Assembly: GCF_003086295.3 (NCBI RefSeq)
Contig: NC_092044.1
Span: 1,431,001-1,495,000 of the forward strand
DNA: 64,000 nucleotides
Origin: Arachis hypogaea
Lineage: Eukaryota; Streptophyta; Magnoliopsida; Fabales; Fabaceae
Direction: 5' to 3'
The position numbers were made by a program, and so were the translations under genes. Below are positions 47,001 through 59,700 of the stretch, piece after piece. Below the pieces are notes generated by a model. That model ran no database searches and had not been told where the DNA came from. It saw only the letters and a program-made list of their open reading frames with translations. The first letter of the stretch is position 1. Every line of letters begins with the position of its first letter.

Positions 47001-47250
47001 AAGCTTGGAATTCTACTCAAAGTTTGGTGACATTGCCATTCCAGTGACTGCTATTATTCTTGCAATTGTACTCTACATTCAACAAAGATGGGGCTACGAG
47101 AAGCTAAGCCGGACTTTGACAATCGGCCGGCATAGACTTCTCCCGAGTTTCAGATATGAGAGGTTGTCTTCTAGGTCTCCTGAAACCGAACTGGTTCCGG
47201 GTACCAACGGTTGTGCTGCAAATGAGAAAGAACAATCTGATGTAGAATGA
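44071..47250 (+). CDS. Large DUF2921 membrane protein with signal peptide, intronless
   Basis: 1059 residues in a single exon. The start is the ATG at 44071 (MGFPFSAIVVAFWCVCC); the longer upstream frame begins only with a GTG. The N-terminus is a signal peptide ending around residue 28 (GVANSYFPED). A long extracytoplasmic or lumenal region follows, with several Cys residues and N-glycosylation sites (NHS, NGT, NMS, NVS). It contains the repeated phrases SHPTYSYDRIS and THPNYSYSKIN, and the repeated family wording SLEGLYDPHVGKMYLIGCRDVR. The C-terminal third, from about residue 735, holds six or more hydrophobic segments. Related DUF2921 proteins with an added RING finger (FLYING SAUCER) control pectin methylation in seed mucilage; this one has no RING finger. 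The Arabidopsis relatives At1g52780 and At4g21700 are, as far as I recall, uncharacterised. Confidence 0.92.
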   Translation: MGFPFSAIVVAFWCVCCHLFFIGVANSYFPEDAYNFERNSHPTYSYDRISEVQKQCASVLSASSELRSDYSAVTGMKGELSFVNGDWMQSEGKFPIMPFDAGKSPGSLAGDRSPLKLVSFWVTDVDHAHRLKKSVPINGFMMMGITRDGSFLDSNYGGNPEFLLWPNHSQLSVSFQGVYTESRRNGGERVLCLLGSTMLPTREADPSNPWSWMKNHGDIPLSEDDQILLVLRYPMTFTLTNRIINGELRSVNPLSNPKYFDPVRISSQLGKSAKYKFATPHVLSKACSPYPYKDNTTTDGIGVYQGERFCEILEEITREQPLNVVPNWRCNGTDDFCSKLGPFLSDKAIKTTDGGFQDVKLYMQLVICEQPTTNQNAGSARVSAVLRAVSPSENLYTAAKRSGPNNMSLAAEGIWKSSSGQLCMVGCLGLINAKESSCNTRICIYLPTTFSIKQRSIILGTMSPINNANAFFPLSFEKFVLPSELWNYFKFTHPNYSYSKINLAGTVLERNEPFSFTTSVKKSLLTFPKLEDNEAFQDSLSLLSEDLSFHVSGYPDPMPNIQAPRVDIQIEILSVGPLFGRYWYARNGSTWEQETPYHVKDVYTEKQLLINVSAQLILTGKAYSNFSVVSLEGLYDPHVGKMYLIGCRDVRASWKVLYQSYDLESGLDCLIEVVISYPPIKARWLANPTAKISIESQRTDDDALRFDSIKLQTFPIIYRKQREDVLSRRGVEGILRILTLTLAVTCILSQLFYIKDNVDSLPYVSLVVLGIQALGYSIPLITGAEALFKRMASESYDVSASGELESSEWLHVIDYTVKLLLIVSLLLTLRLCQKVWKSRIRLQTRASHEPLGLPSDKFVLLCTFVMHLIGYVIVLVVHGAKAGQKPLRAKTYSVDGENSHLLPDWLRELEEYCGLVEDFFLFPQITGNLIWQIHCKPLRKLYYIGITLVRILPHVYDYIRAPAPTPYLSEDSEFVNPSLEFYSKFGDIAIPVTAIILAIVLYIQQRWGYEKLSRTLTIGRHRLLPSFRYERLSSRSPETELVPGTNGCAANEKEQSDVE

Positions 47251-48024
47251 TGTTAGGCACTTGATCACTGACAGAAGCTGTTGTAAACAAACATACATAC
47301 ATGAAAATGTAGGTATCTTGGGGATGTTTTGTTATATATGATGAGAAGTTCATTTTACAAAATCAAACTGATTCTGAATTTTGATTTTGTTCTGCAAATT
47401 TTAATCTTCTCCAATCATTGCTGCTTTTCTCCTCTGGTTAATGTTCCTTTTACTACTCTAAGCTTGCTTTTATTCTACAGGATTGAGATAAAGAGGTTTA
47501 ATCAAGGATTAAGAATTATATAAACAAGCAGAAAATAATATCAATATAGAATTTGATGAAGACATAAAGTTTTGTTTTTTTTAATGGGGGTGTGAATTGG
47601 CAACATATATTAATTTTTTTTGGGTTGCCTATAATAATCCCCAACTCGATAAGTCAAGGCTTTCGCGAATCTAAATTTCATTTAAGGGTCTGTCACTAGC
47701 TAATGAGTTGGTGCATATACAAGATGGAATTCAAAATTTCGACATTTATTTAAGTGGACGAGTGAGCTGACTGTTCGACCTACTTAAACTGATTGGCTTA
47801 GTGTTATTATTGCCTGACATAGTGCATATACTTTCGTCATTTAATGAATATCAAGGATCAAACAATCTACCATTGGAACACGAGTGTTAGGAATGTGCCC
47901 AAAAAATCTAATGAAATCTCCTCCAACAGACACACACATAACTATGTTTTGGATCAAAATATGGACCATCTCATGACTAACTTGTTGGGCCATCCCTCTC
48001 TCTTTTCCATGCTTTAACTTTGCA
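47251..48024. other. 3' flank of the DUF2921 gene
   Basis: 3' UTR followed by AT-rich DNA. The segment ~47645-47800 (AACTCGATAAGTCAAGG to GGACGAGTGAGCTGAC) is a diverged copy of the repeat at ~18075-18190. Confidence 0.55.
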
Positions 48025-48029
48025 ATAAT

Positions 48030-48446
48030 TGTTAGGATTTGGTTGAATTAGTCCCACATTGCTTAGGATAGCAAATGGAGTGGGTGGCCTAGGCTATAAA
48101 TATGAGGCTAAGTTCTCCATTTGTTTTTGCACCAGTCAGAAACACTTTAAGCTTGTATCTGATTTTTCTTTTCCTCTGTACTCTTTGATTAGAGAGTGTT
48201 GTGAGGTGTAGTTAGATATTTGCTTTGAAAGAGTGTGGGTGTACTGGGGTGCCGGTGAGAGAAAGAAGTCTATGTGTTGTAACAATTTTCACATAGTGAT
48301 ATTCTCTGGTTGTCATTTGACAACGGCCGTGGTTTTTTCTCCGGTAATTGGAGTTTCCACGTTAAATTCTTGTGTTGTGATTGTGTCTATTTTATTTCTC
48401 TGTCAAAGGTGTTTTCTCAAGGGGGAATTGTGTCTTATTCCCAACA
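48030..48446 (+). repeat. 5' LTR
   Basis: Starts TGTTAGGATT, ends TTCCCAACA. Contains GGCTATAAATATGAGGC, a likely TATA box, near 48093. Confidence 0.93.
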
Positions 48447-48448
48447 AG

Positions 48449-48460
48449 TGGTATCAGAGC
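48449..48460 (+). other. Primer-binding site, tRNA-iMet type
   Basis: TGGTATCAGAGC starts two bases after the 5' LTR. It is the standard plant copia primer-binding site. Confidence 0.92.
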
Positions 48461-48746
48461 TTCGGTTCGGTGGGATTTATTCTTAGTATGCTCTGTGGTT
48501 GCAGCCTAGTCTGACCTTCCACATCAGAAAAGAATTTTGTCCTGTGGCTTGAGGTTGATCTTTGGTTGCTGTTGTTGTTGCTGGAAGGCAGTGTGACTCT
48601 GTGAGAGTGCAGTTTGGAAAAGGTTCTGGCTAAGGAAAGACTTGGTATTTAAGTGTGTCCATTGTGACCCACCTCTCTTTCCTGGGGACCCTTCCTAGTG
48701 CACGGTCTACAGTTGAGTTATAATATTCCAGTATACGGTTGCAACA

Positions 48747-48911
48747 ATGTCAGGATATTCAAGTGCTGTGAAGCTTGAAATAGAGAAATTTGATGGAAGA
48801 ATCAATTTTGGCTTGTGGCAAGTACAAGTCAAGGATGTGTTGATACAATCAGGTTTGCACAAGGCGTTGAAGGAGAAGATCTCTGGTTGCTCTCTCTATG
48901 AGAGAAGATGA
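48747..48911 (+). pseudogene. Truncated copia gag start, 54 residues
   Basis: The frame beginning MSGYSSAVKLEIEKFDG and continuing INFGLWQVQVKDVL matches the start of plant copia Gag (UBN2-type). It stops at TGA 48909-48911, and no polymerase genes follow. Confidence 0.75.
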
Positions 48912-49279
48912 TGTTCTCTAGAAGACAAGAAGTATCCTCATGGTATTACCGCACTGCCATGGATAAGGATGAGTTGTGGCAATCAGGTCCACAATTGCAC
49001 ACGGGCATTGGTTGGCGTTGAGATGCAAGGTGTGTGGCGGAGTTAGGTCGATGGCTGAAGAACTTCCAGGAAAAGCCAATTTGGAAGTTGCACCATGAAT
49101 TTTCAGCAAGGTTTCGATCTGTACCAAGGCGAAATTCTTGGAGTGGTCTAATTCCAAGTGAGTATACTTTCATGGTGGAGTATGATAGTTCTCTGAACTA
49201 TGATTGTCGGTATAGACAATGGCAGCAAAGAATTGTCGGTGTTGACAATGGAAGCTGAAGATGTGTGACTATTTCAATC

Positions 49280-49290
49280 AAGGTGGAGAT
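49280..49290 (+). other. Polypurine tract
   Basis: AAGGTGGAGAT lies immediately before the 3' LTR, where plus-strand DNA synthesis is primed. Confidence 0.8.
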
Positions 49291-49707
49291 TGTTAGGATT
49301 TGGTTGAATTAGTCCCACATTGCTTAGGATAGCAAATGGAGTGGGTGGCCTAGGCTATAAATATGAGGCTAAGTTCTCCATTTGTTTTTGCACCAGTCAG
49401 AAACACTTTAAGCTTGTATCTGATTTTTCTTTTCCTCTGTACTCTTTGATTAGAGAGTGTTGTGAGGTGTAGTTAGATATTTGCTTTGAAAGAGTGTGGG
49501 TGTACTGGGGTGCCGGTGAGAGAAAGAAGTCTATGTGTTGTAACAATTTTCACATAGTGATATTCTCTGGTTGTCATTTGACAACGGCCGTGGTTTTTTC
49601 TCCGGTAATTGGAGTTTCCACGTTAAATTCTTGTGTTGTGATTGTGTCTATTTTATTTCTCTGTCAAAGGTGTTTTCTCAAGGGGGAATTGTGTCTTATT
49701 CCCAACA
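49291..49707 (+). repeat. 3' LTR
   Basis: 417 bp, apparently identical to the 5' LTR. Confidence 0.93.
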
Positions 49708-49712
49708 ATAAT

Positions 49713-52700
49713 ATCCATCCAAAAAGAAAGAAAAGGGCAAAAAACAGAAACAGAAGAACTTTGAAATAATATTATCTTATAATTTTCTTTAGTTGTAGAA
49801 TTAAATTTTGACATTTATTACTACAAAATAATTTTTTTATATAGATATCTAATCATATATTATTACATAAGTTTTGTAACTACTAACTGAATAATGATCA
49901 AAATAATTATTTTTATTGAATGACAATGTAAAATATTTTATATGTCAATTGGTCAACTATTTGTTAATGTAGGTGACTGCACATAATTCGATAACAACAT
50001 AAAAAAGTTTTAAATAAGTGAATCCAAATGAAATATTTAAACTAAAAGTTTAATATACTTTGTCGATCCTTATATCTATGAAATTTTAATTAGATACGTA
50101 CAATTTTAAAATTTATAATTAAGTTTTTATACAAGATAAAAATTTTCAGTTAAGTTCTTTTTCGGATAAATTATGAAATATTTTATAAGAGAATATTCTA
50201 AAATTATTACAATTTTTTATAGATAATTACTAGTCAAGACCTAAGTAAATTTTTTTTATCTAATATAAAGATTAAATTATAAATTTTTAAACTATAGTGA
50301 TTTAATTAAACTTTTTGTAAAAATATAAAGACCAATATAATAATTAAACATAAATTAAACTCTAAAAGTATTTGACTTAGTTTTATCCAAAAATAATAAA
50401 AAATATTTTATCTAATTATTTATTATCTGAAAAAATTTATAAATAAAGATATGTGATTAACTCAAAATACTTATACATTGAGATAGTAGTCTTCAAGAAC
50501 AGAGATAGGTGCTAGCAGAAATAATGGTGCCAAATAAGACAAACTTGCATTAATTTAACGGTTTGAAAAAACTATATGAATCGCATATATTTGTTGCCTT
50601 TTAGGTTGGGGATTATGGCCTCATATTAATTTCAAAACCTAGGCATACCAAACTAATTTTTTGACTTTTAAGCGCACTTATCTTTTTGTGTAACCATTAT
50701 TGAATTTGAATAAGAAAAATAAATAAGTGGTGCCAACCTAATTGACTTTCACATATCACTCATATCATAGTGTGTATCACATGACTAATGTTGTAAGCTG
50801 TATTACATAAAAAAGGGAATGATTTTAATTGGCTTAAATTAGATAACTGTATAAACGTTTTTATATTATAAATATATCAAAATTAAACTCTATTTATTAT
50901 ATTTGATTTTTTTTGGTTATATTCACCTTTATATATAAAAATAAAGGCGTACTAAAACAAACAACAGAATTCTATGATGATAATAATAATAATAATAAAC
51001 AACTTGACTTAAAGTTATATAGACACAAATCCAAAATTATATATGTATATATTATTTTTTGTAAAACATATATATTCTTATTCAATTAAATATTTTTTTG
51101 TAAAATTCAAAAATAAATAAATAGTTAAATAATTTAATTTTGATACACTGTCAATGTATAATCATTTTATACGTATATACAATTATAAAACGTCATATTA
51201 GTAAAAATAACTATCTTTTATATTGATCATATGAATAATTATCTAAAAAGTTAATTGTAATTATATGACTGTATAAAACGTTTTACACTGTCAATATATG
51301 AAAATTAAATTCAATATTAAATTCAATAGTTAAATAAGTTACTCAATAGTTAAATAAGTTAACTTATGATTGATAGAAGAACATAAATTTAAATGTTTAT
51401 ATAGGTTCTTTTTTATCATCAATATATATACAAAAGTTGAACCTTATCTTGTAAATACATAAACATAAAAGATTCGTGAATCACGTGGACAATGGATTAA
51501 TTAATTGTTCATGCAACCGATTCTTTGAATGATGCAGTTGAGTTTCGAATTAGAGAAGTGCAGCACAGCGCAATATTTAATGTGTGTATACTATAATTAG
51601 TTCCTTAGATTTAATGTGTGCTAAGTTGATAGGTTATGTCTTGTCAAGAACGCAAGTTCTTATTGAAGTGAAAACGAAAGAAGAAAGCTAATGTGTCAAC
51701 TTTTAAATTAGGGTTTTAGGGAGAAATATTTTGAAACTATTGTTATTAAAAGATGTTAAGACTGAAGAGGAAGGGAATGCTCCATAAAGACTCGTAAAAT
51801 ACCTTTTTGTAAAGATATTTACGTGTTACATTATTATTGAATGTATTAATAAATTGGTTATTTTTTAATTTTTTAACAAATTAAAATAAAACTAAATTTT
51901 TTATAACAATAGCAATAAATCCAAATTTTTTTCTAGGGATTTAATTATATTTTTAAATTTTTAGGGATTTAAATGTCCAAAAAATAAAAAGTCAAGAATA
52001 TAATTATCTTTTTATCAAAAAATTTAAAGATATTCAGTTTAGATGGTATAATTCGATTGGATCAAATCGAGTCTAATAATTATAATATAAACAATTGAGT
52101 TTATTATTGTTGCTATAATAAACTGATTTTATTTTAATTTATTAAAAAATAAATTATTAACCGATTTAATAAAAATATCTAATAATAACATAATATGTGT
52201 GAACGTCTTTAAAAAAAGATATTTTTAATTTCTTTATTAAAGTAGTCTCTTAAGAGCAAAATACTTTAATTCTTAATAATTTCTTTTTAAAAGTTTTCAA
52301 TAGACTTATTAATCTGTTAAGCACTTTGAAATTTAAAATGTTCCCTTAAGGTGTTAATTATTAACAAAAAAAAATCATAGTTATGATGTGAATACAATTA
52401 AATTATTAAGAAATCTTGCTTCGAATGTTCTCGGTTACGCTTATTGTCATAAAATTATTTCTTTTAAAATAAGGATCGAAATTAAAAATAAGTTAACTAA
52501 TTTTAAGAAAGATAATAATATGCATTTTAAAATTGATGATATTATTTTAATTTGATAAAAAAATTTGTTATAAATAAATTTTATATTAAAAATAATAGAA
52601 TTTAATTTTAATATTTCAATAAATTTGTACAATTTAATTTTAATATTTCAAATTGTATATTAATATTTAAACATGAATTTAAATATATAAATTTAATTAA

Positions 52701-53743
52701 ATAATTATGTAAACTTTTTTATATTAATAATACATTACAATTAATATCAAAATAATATGTCCATTAAGTTATTAATTTGAAAAGGGATAATATTCTAGAA
52801 TTATTATAATTTATTGTTTTTGTTCAATAATTAATCAGTAATATTTAAAAGTATAGGTAAAAAATATAGAATTAAGATATTGAGCTAAAGGTGTTAGACT
52901 TGGCTCTTTTTTTGGGTATAGAAATAAAAGAAGTAATATATTCTAACATTATAATTTTTTGTATTTTTTAAAATTGCAAAAGGTATACAAATCAGAGAGT
53001 CCAATTTTTGTACCTCAAATTTTTTAATTTTTTTAACATAAATCGGACAGTTCAATTTCTACCTCTCTAACAAATCAGACAGTCTGATTTTTATCTCTCT
53101 AATTAAACGGTTTCACATTTAAAAATAACACTCCAATAATTTATATTTTTTAAAAATACTATTGCCACTCCAATATCAAAAACAAAAAGTTGGTTGGACT
53201 TCCTGGCTAATTCTTAATTTTAATTTCTTGCCACGTAAGAAAGATTGTGACTGAGGTCCCCTGCTGACACAAATAGTCGGGTTTCTTTCACAATTGCAAT
53301 TCCCTCATCAAACCTTAGCCGAAAGGTTTCTTAATATTCTTTAGAATTCACATCACCCATTTCATAAATTCTTGTATTTATAACTCGCATTCATTTTTGC
53401 CGACTAATTATCCCAAATTGGTCTCACAACACAGTAATTAGGCAACAATTGAATTGTTTAATTTTCTTCTCAACCGTCATGTAACTAGAAACAAAAAAAT
53501 TAATAAGTCATGCAATTACACGTTAGAGTCATCATCAGTTAGTTAACACTTTTGTAGTTTTGTTTATAACATTAACAATATTGGAGTGTTTCTCATCAAA
53601 CCTTTCTAGACACCTATTCAATGTTTGATTTTAATTCCCTTTAGGACTTGAATAATGAAAAAAGCCTTCTGGGTTTTGGTGGGTTGTAGCTAAAGTTTCA
53701 AGCTTTGTTGTTTGTTGTGTTTGAATAATATAGTAATTAATCA
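49713..53743. other. AT-rich intergenic DNA upstream of the ABCG gene
   Basis: No gene recognised. 50045-50350 is a loose fold-back resembling a decayed family C MITE. 50815-50895 resembles half of a family A MITE. 52985-53100 repeats the phrase AATCGGACAGTTC / AATCAGACAGTCTGATTTTTA. The last ~150 bases should include the ABCG promoter and leader. Confidence 0.55.
51132..51312. mobile_element. MITE family A copy, intergenic
   Basis: Left TTTAATTTTGATACACTGTC and right ACACTGTCAATATATGAAAA..TTAAATTC, with inner GTTTTACACTG. Same layout as the copy at 20438. Confidence 0.65.
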
Positions 53744-56700
53744 ATGGAAGGAAGTGATATATACAGAGCAAGCAATACTTTAAGAACAAGAAGTTCAACA
53801 CTTTGGAGAAACAGAACAGCCAAAGAGGTTTTCTCAAATGAAAGAGAAGAAGAAGAAGATGATGAAGAAGCTCTTAAATGGGCTTCACTTGAGAAGTTAC
53901 CAACATATAATCGTTTGAGAAAAGGGTTATTAACCACATCTAGAGGTGTGGCTAATGAGATTGACATCACTGAGCTTGGGTTCCAAGATAGGCAGAAGCT
54001 TCTAGATAGATTGATCAAGGTTGCTGAAGAGGATAATGAGAACTTCTTGTTGAAGCTCCGAGAAAGGATTGATAGGTAATTTTGCAAAATCTCTACTCTT
54101 TTTTGTTCTAGTATTTTTGTAAGGACATCAACTATGAGTTTAATTTTGATGCATTAGCAGTGTAAAATATTTTATACAGTCGTATAATCACATTCGTTCT
54201 TTTGGATGATTATTCACATAGTTAATATGAAATGTAATTATTTTTACTAATATGACATTATATAATTGAATAATATTTATGTAAAACTACTTTAGATCGA
54301 CAATATATCAAAATTAGATTCTCAAACTATTGCATACAAAATTTTTCCAATTTCCCCTGTTTTCACTAATTGGAAAGGATAATAGGAATATTCTAAATGG
54401 AGTTAACTGAAAGATGGCTAATTCCTTTTGGGTATGTATTCAATTTGGTGCTCTAAATTAATATGCATGGGAGGTGTAAATTAGTCTTATTTTTCCTCTT
54501 TGCATTTTCTTTCATCATGATTATTATTTTGTTTTACTATTAAATTTATTAGAAATAATATTTGCACAATTTTTTGTACGTTTTCTGTACATTTTTTTAA
54601 ATGCAAAAGACAAACATTTATCTTCTTTTGCTTTTTATCAACAATTTTTATTATTAAAAATAAAAAATATACAAAAAAGATATATATTAATCAGAATAAA
54701 AAAATATTTAATTATTAGTTATTTTTTCTTATTTCTTTATCTATAATTTTCTCTATCATTCACCATACTAAATATGGTTTAATTTTTACGCTAAAAATTA
54801 TGATTATCACACTACAACAGACACAGATAATAGCGGTGGTTTTTTGTTATTTGCGGCAGTTATAAATTGTCGCAAAACCAATCTCCAGTGATTTCTCAAC
54901 CCATCTTTAGCGTACAGGAATTAATTATTGCGGCAATTTTTAGAAGTCGTTGATGTAACTGCCATTGTTAAGATATTTTGCCTCAAATTGTATGGCAGCG
55001 AATTTAAACCGCCACTTTATACTCAAACAGGATTTTCTTGCTGTTTTGTGATGGACACAAACTGCCACTATTTAGTTTTTAAAAATTATGAAATGAATTA
55101 ATAAAAAGATATTTGCATATATACTAAGTAATTATCTCTTGATGTTATATTAATTCTCCCTTTTTTTGTTGACTATATCCTCTCTCCCCTTTTCTTTTTT
55201 CATAATTTTTTTTCTTTGATTGTTATATGCATTATTTATTTTAGAGTTGGAATTGACATTCCAACAATTGAAGTTCGATTTGAGCACCTAAATGTTGAGG
55301 CTGAAGCTTATGTGGGGAGTAGAGCAATGCCTACTTTCATAAACTTTGCTACTAATCTAGTTGAGGTAAGACTTCTTAGGAAGATTAATTAATGTTGTTT
55401 TTTATTTAATTAATTATTTTCTTAAGTGCTTCTTTTGTTAAGAAATTAGTCACACATTAATCTTTAATAATTATCACTTGTGTGTTGTAGAGTGTTTTGA
55501 CTTTTTTCCACATTCTCCCAAGCAAAAAGAAACAATTGACTATCCTCAAAGATGTTAGTGGAATAATTAAACCTCGTAGGATGACATTACTTCTTGGTCC
55601 TCCAAGTTCTGGAAAAACCACTCTACTTCTAGCTTTATCAGGAAAACTTGATCCAAGTCTCAAGGTAAAAATTAAGAGTGTGTTTAGTTTATATTTTTAT
55701 TTTTTAATATTTTTTATTTTTAAAATTTTATAAAAAAAAGATAATATAAAAAAAAACATAAAATTTTATTTTTCTATTTTTTATAATTTTTTAAAAATAA
55801 AAATACAAGCATCTTATCATTTTGTTCTCCATTACATGCATTGAATTATTGGAGAAGTACTATATATATGTTCAGTTTTAAGAAATTTAATTTATTTAGA
55901 AGGGATTAATAAATTCATATGAACATTGTTGGATTCATGTAGTCCCAACTAATTGGACAAGACCTAGTTGTTTTTTCTAGTAAATAAATTAAACTATCTA
56001 AATAAATTTAAAAATACTATTTGTATGTCAAAATCAGTCACTAAAATCAATCATCAATATATTTATATATAAATACATTTATAATTTAATTTATCTTTAA
56101 TGTATATTTGTATTTCAACATGTATTTTATGCTGGTGGTTGATTTTGGTATACATGTAAGTATGTAACATAGTCGAAATCAATTCATGCTTTAATTTCCT
56201 AGTAATTATTGTATGGACTAAATTCTTTATTAAGCACTAATGCTCCAAAACCAAAACCCTTTGTATTAAAGGGTTTAGTTAAACATGGTATATATAAGAA
56301 AAGTAATATTTTGATTAATTAATTTTTCCCATCTAATTTGGATGCCTATTATTATATTTGGTCTAAAGGTATCTGGAAAAGTGAGTTATAATGGACATGA
56401 AATGAATGAGTTTGTACCTCAAAGAACTGCTGCATATATTAGTCAACATGATGTTCATATTGGAGAAATGACTGTTAGAGAAACGTTGACTTTTTCAGCA
56501 AGGTGCCAAGGAGTTGGATCACGTTATGGTTAGTTAATTTTAATTTGTAACACGATTTTTGTTTCTTCATCACATTAATTTTTTAACTTGTGTTCACTAA
56601 AAAAACGAAATTAAGATTTAAAAAAAATATTTTTATTTTTATTTTACTATCTCCGATTTTTAGGGAAAAAAGAAAAAGGACAAATTTTATTCAAAATAAA

Positions 56701-59700
56701 AACATTTTATTATTTTTCTTTTTTTCATGTCATTCTCTAAATATATTTTTATTTTTTAATATCTTTGTATTTGTGGTTAAAAAATAATATATAATTGGTT
56801 GTAACTTTTTGTGATCCACATTTGATAGACTTGCTATCTGAGTTGTCTAGAAGAGAGAAAGAAGCAAAGATTAAACCTGATGTTGATATTGATGTTTACA
56901 TGAAGGTAAGAAAGAATCTATATATTAAATAAAAAGAAGCTTTTATATGAAATTAATATAATGGATATAACATATATTTGGCATTTGGTTCTTCTAATAA
57001 ACTAGGCAACTGCAACCGGAGGACAAGAAGCAAGCTTGGTAACAGATTATGTACTAAAGGTAATAACACTAGAAATAAGTGTTTCTTTGGTTTTATATAT
57101 ATATTTTTTTACCAATTTAAAAAGAAAAAAGTAAATAAAATTTTACTTTTTACTTTTTTTTTTTATCTATGTTTTGACATTAATATTTTTTTACGACCAT
57201 GTTACGTATATACTAAAAGTAGTCACCAATATAAAATACATATTGAAATACAATTACATATTAAAAATAAATTGAACTATACATACGTAGTTATACACAA
57301 ATATATTGATGTTGATTTTAGTAAATGATTTTAACGTTCGAATAGAATTTTTTTTTGAAAAAGTATATATAGATAATAAAAATATTAAATAATGTGAACA
57401 ATGGATATATCGGATGTTGAATTCACTAGGTGTGCGGATGATTATTCTAATATTAAGAATTGGGTGAATAATTTAGAGTGTAGTGTGTTTTACTTGAATT
57501 GGACCAATTTTAAGATTCATTGTTTATATTGTTCAAAAAAATTATTGATTATCTATCATAACTTTTTTTTTTAACAATTAAATACTAGAAAGTGTTAACT
57601 ACAAGGTTATGAATGCAGATTTTGGGTTTGGATATTTGTGCCGATACAATTGTAGGGAACGAGATGTTGCGCGGTATATCGGGAGGACAACGAAAACGAG
57701 TTACGACAGGAGAAATGCTAGTTGGACCAACAAATGCTCTGTTTATGGATGAAATCTCAACTGGTTTAGATAGTTCCACAACTTTTCAGATTGTGAATTC
57801 TTTAAAGCAATATGTTCACATTCTTAACGGAACTGCGTTGATCTCGTTGCTACAACCGGCACCGGAGACTTACGAACTTTTTGATGACATTGTTTTGATC
57901 TCTGATGGTGAAATTGTGTACCAAGGACCCCGTGAACATGTTCTTGATTTTTTTGAGTATGTGGGTTTCAAGTGCCCTGAGAGGAAAGCTGTTGCTGATT
58001 TCCTTCAAGAAGTAAGCCAAACGAATTATCTATTTTGGTTGGCAAAAACTCAGGTACAGTCGACTTCACGTGAAGTTGAGATCTGAGAGTCATTAGATGA
58101 AAATTTAGTCAAATCAGTTAAACCATCTAACGATTCTCAGCTATCAACTTCATGTGAAGTCAACTGTACATGAATTTTCACCTTCTGTTTATGAAATAAT
58201 TAGCAAGAAGTCTTTATATATCTAAGTTATATATCATTTGTTATAGGTAACTTCTAAAAAGGATCAAGAGCAATATTGGGCACGCAAAGATCAACCTTAC
58301 AGATTCATAACCGTTACTGAATTCGTAGAAGCGTTTCAGTCGTTCCACGTGGGCAGAAGAATGGGGGATGAGCTTGCAACTCCATTTGACAAGTCTTTGA
58401 ATCACCCAGCTGCATTGACAACTAACAAGTATGGCATCAGCAAGAAGGAGTTGTTAAAGGCTAATTTTTCAAGAGAATATTTGCTTATGAAAAGGAACTC
58501 TTTTGTTTACATCTTCAAGTTATTCCAGGTGATCACTTCTCTTTACTTTATATGAATGAATCAATACTTTTAGGATTTCACTTTTTTTTAATGTTAAAAT
58601 GTTTGGTTTTACTATACACTATAAGGGAGGTGGCAAATAGCTTAGTGGCAGTTTTTGAAATTGCCACTCTGTTAGTTTTGTGGCGGTTGAAGCGGCGAAT
58701 AGCAGCGAATCTAATAGCAGTAGTTATATATTCCTTCCAAAATTGTCGCTGTCTAGTGTCTACTCCTGATGGTGTAGTGTTAGCACTTATTAATAATTTT
58801 TTACGTAAATTGTTTTATACAATTATACAATTATATCTGTCTTTTTAAATAATTATATATTTACATAATTAATAAAAATAATTTTTATTGATGTAGATGT
58901 TACGTAATTAAATATATATGTAAAATTATTTTTTACTGACAGTGCATCAATATTAAATTCTTTTGACAATAGTATATAAATTTTTTGTAATAAGTATAAT
59001 TTAAGAAAAGATTGTAATATGTGTTATCTTATAATAGCAATGAATATGTTGCACACTAGCATTTGATATTTTGATCCAAATAAAATTCATTAATTTTATA
59101 TATGATTATATGGCATTCATGTTAACTCTTTGTTCTGTTTTTATTTTTTGGCAGCTTACTCTGATTGCCATAATTGAAATGACACTGTTCCTAAGAACTA
59201 AGATGCATCGAGAATCAGTTATTGATGGAATGGTTTATTCCGGTGCTCTGTTTTTCTCAGTAGTAATGGTTATGTTCAATGGAATGGCTGAGATTTCAAT
59301 GACCATTGCAAAGCTTCCTGTGTACTACAAGCAAAGGGATCATCTATTCTATCCTTCATGGGCATATGCTATACCTAATTGGATCCTTAAGATCCCAATT
59401 TCACTTTTGGAAGTTGCTGATTGGATAATTCTCACATATTATGTCATTGGATATGATCCAAATATTTGGAGGTAAAAAATGTCATTAAAGTGAGCATTAT
59501 TATTTAGAGAATACTACGGTGAAAAGTGAAATTTTAATAAAAAATTCACCAAAAATTATTTATCTTGTATAATACATATATTTTTTATTTTACTGTTCAT
59601 AAAAAATTTTCCTTATTTTTATTGATTTTAACGATATTTTTTATAGTAGATTCAGCTTATAAAAAGAAAGGAGGTAATGATCTCCCAAACTTCATTTTTT

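Larger units (their letters stand above)
48030..49707 (+). mobile_element. Small copia-type LTR retrotransposon with internal deletion
   Basis: 1678 bp, with 5-bp target duplication ATAAT at 48025-48029 and 49708-49712. Two 417-bp LTRs surround an 844-bp internal region. It has a primer-binding site complementary to initiator tRNA-Met, a short gag start and a polypurine tract, but no protease, integrase or reverse transcriptase. The LTRs look identical on line-by-line comparison, so the insertion is recent. It must have been mobilised by another element's enzymes, or lost its coding part at the source. Confidence 0.93.

Noticed and set aside
48233..48514. 93-residue open frame in the LTR
   Set aside because: It lies inside the 5' LTR and is repeated in the 3' LTR; it is not a gene.
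58012..58086. Extension of ABCG exon 7 to the stop at 58086
   Set aside because: The GTAAGC donor after codon GAA at 58011 and the acceptor at 58246 restore the conserved family sequence. The extension runs into a MITE.
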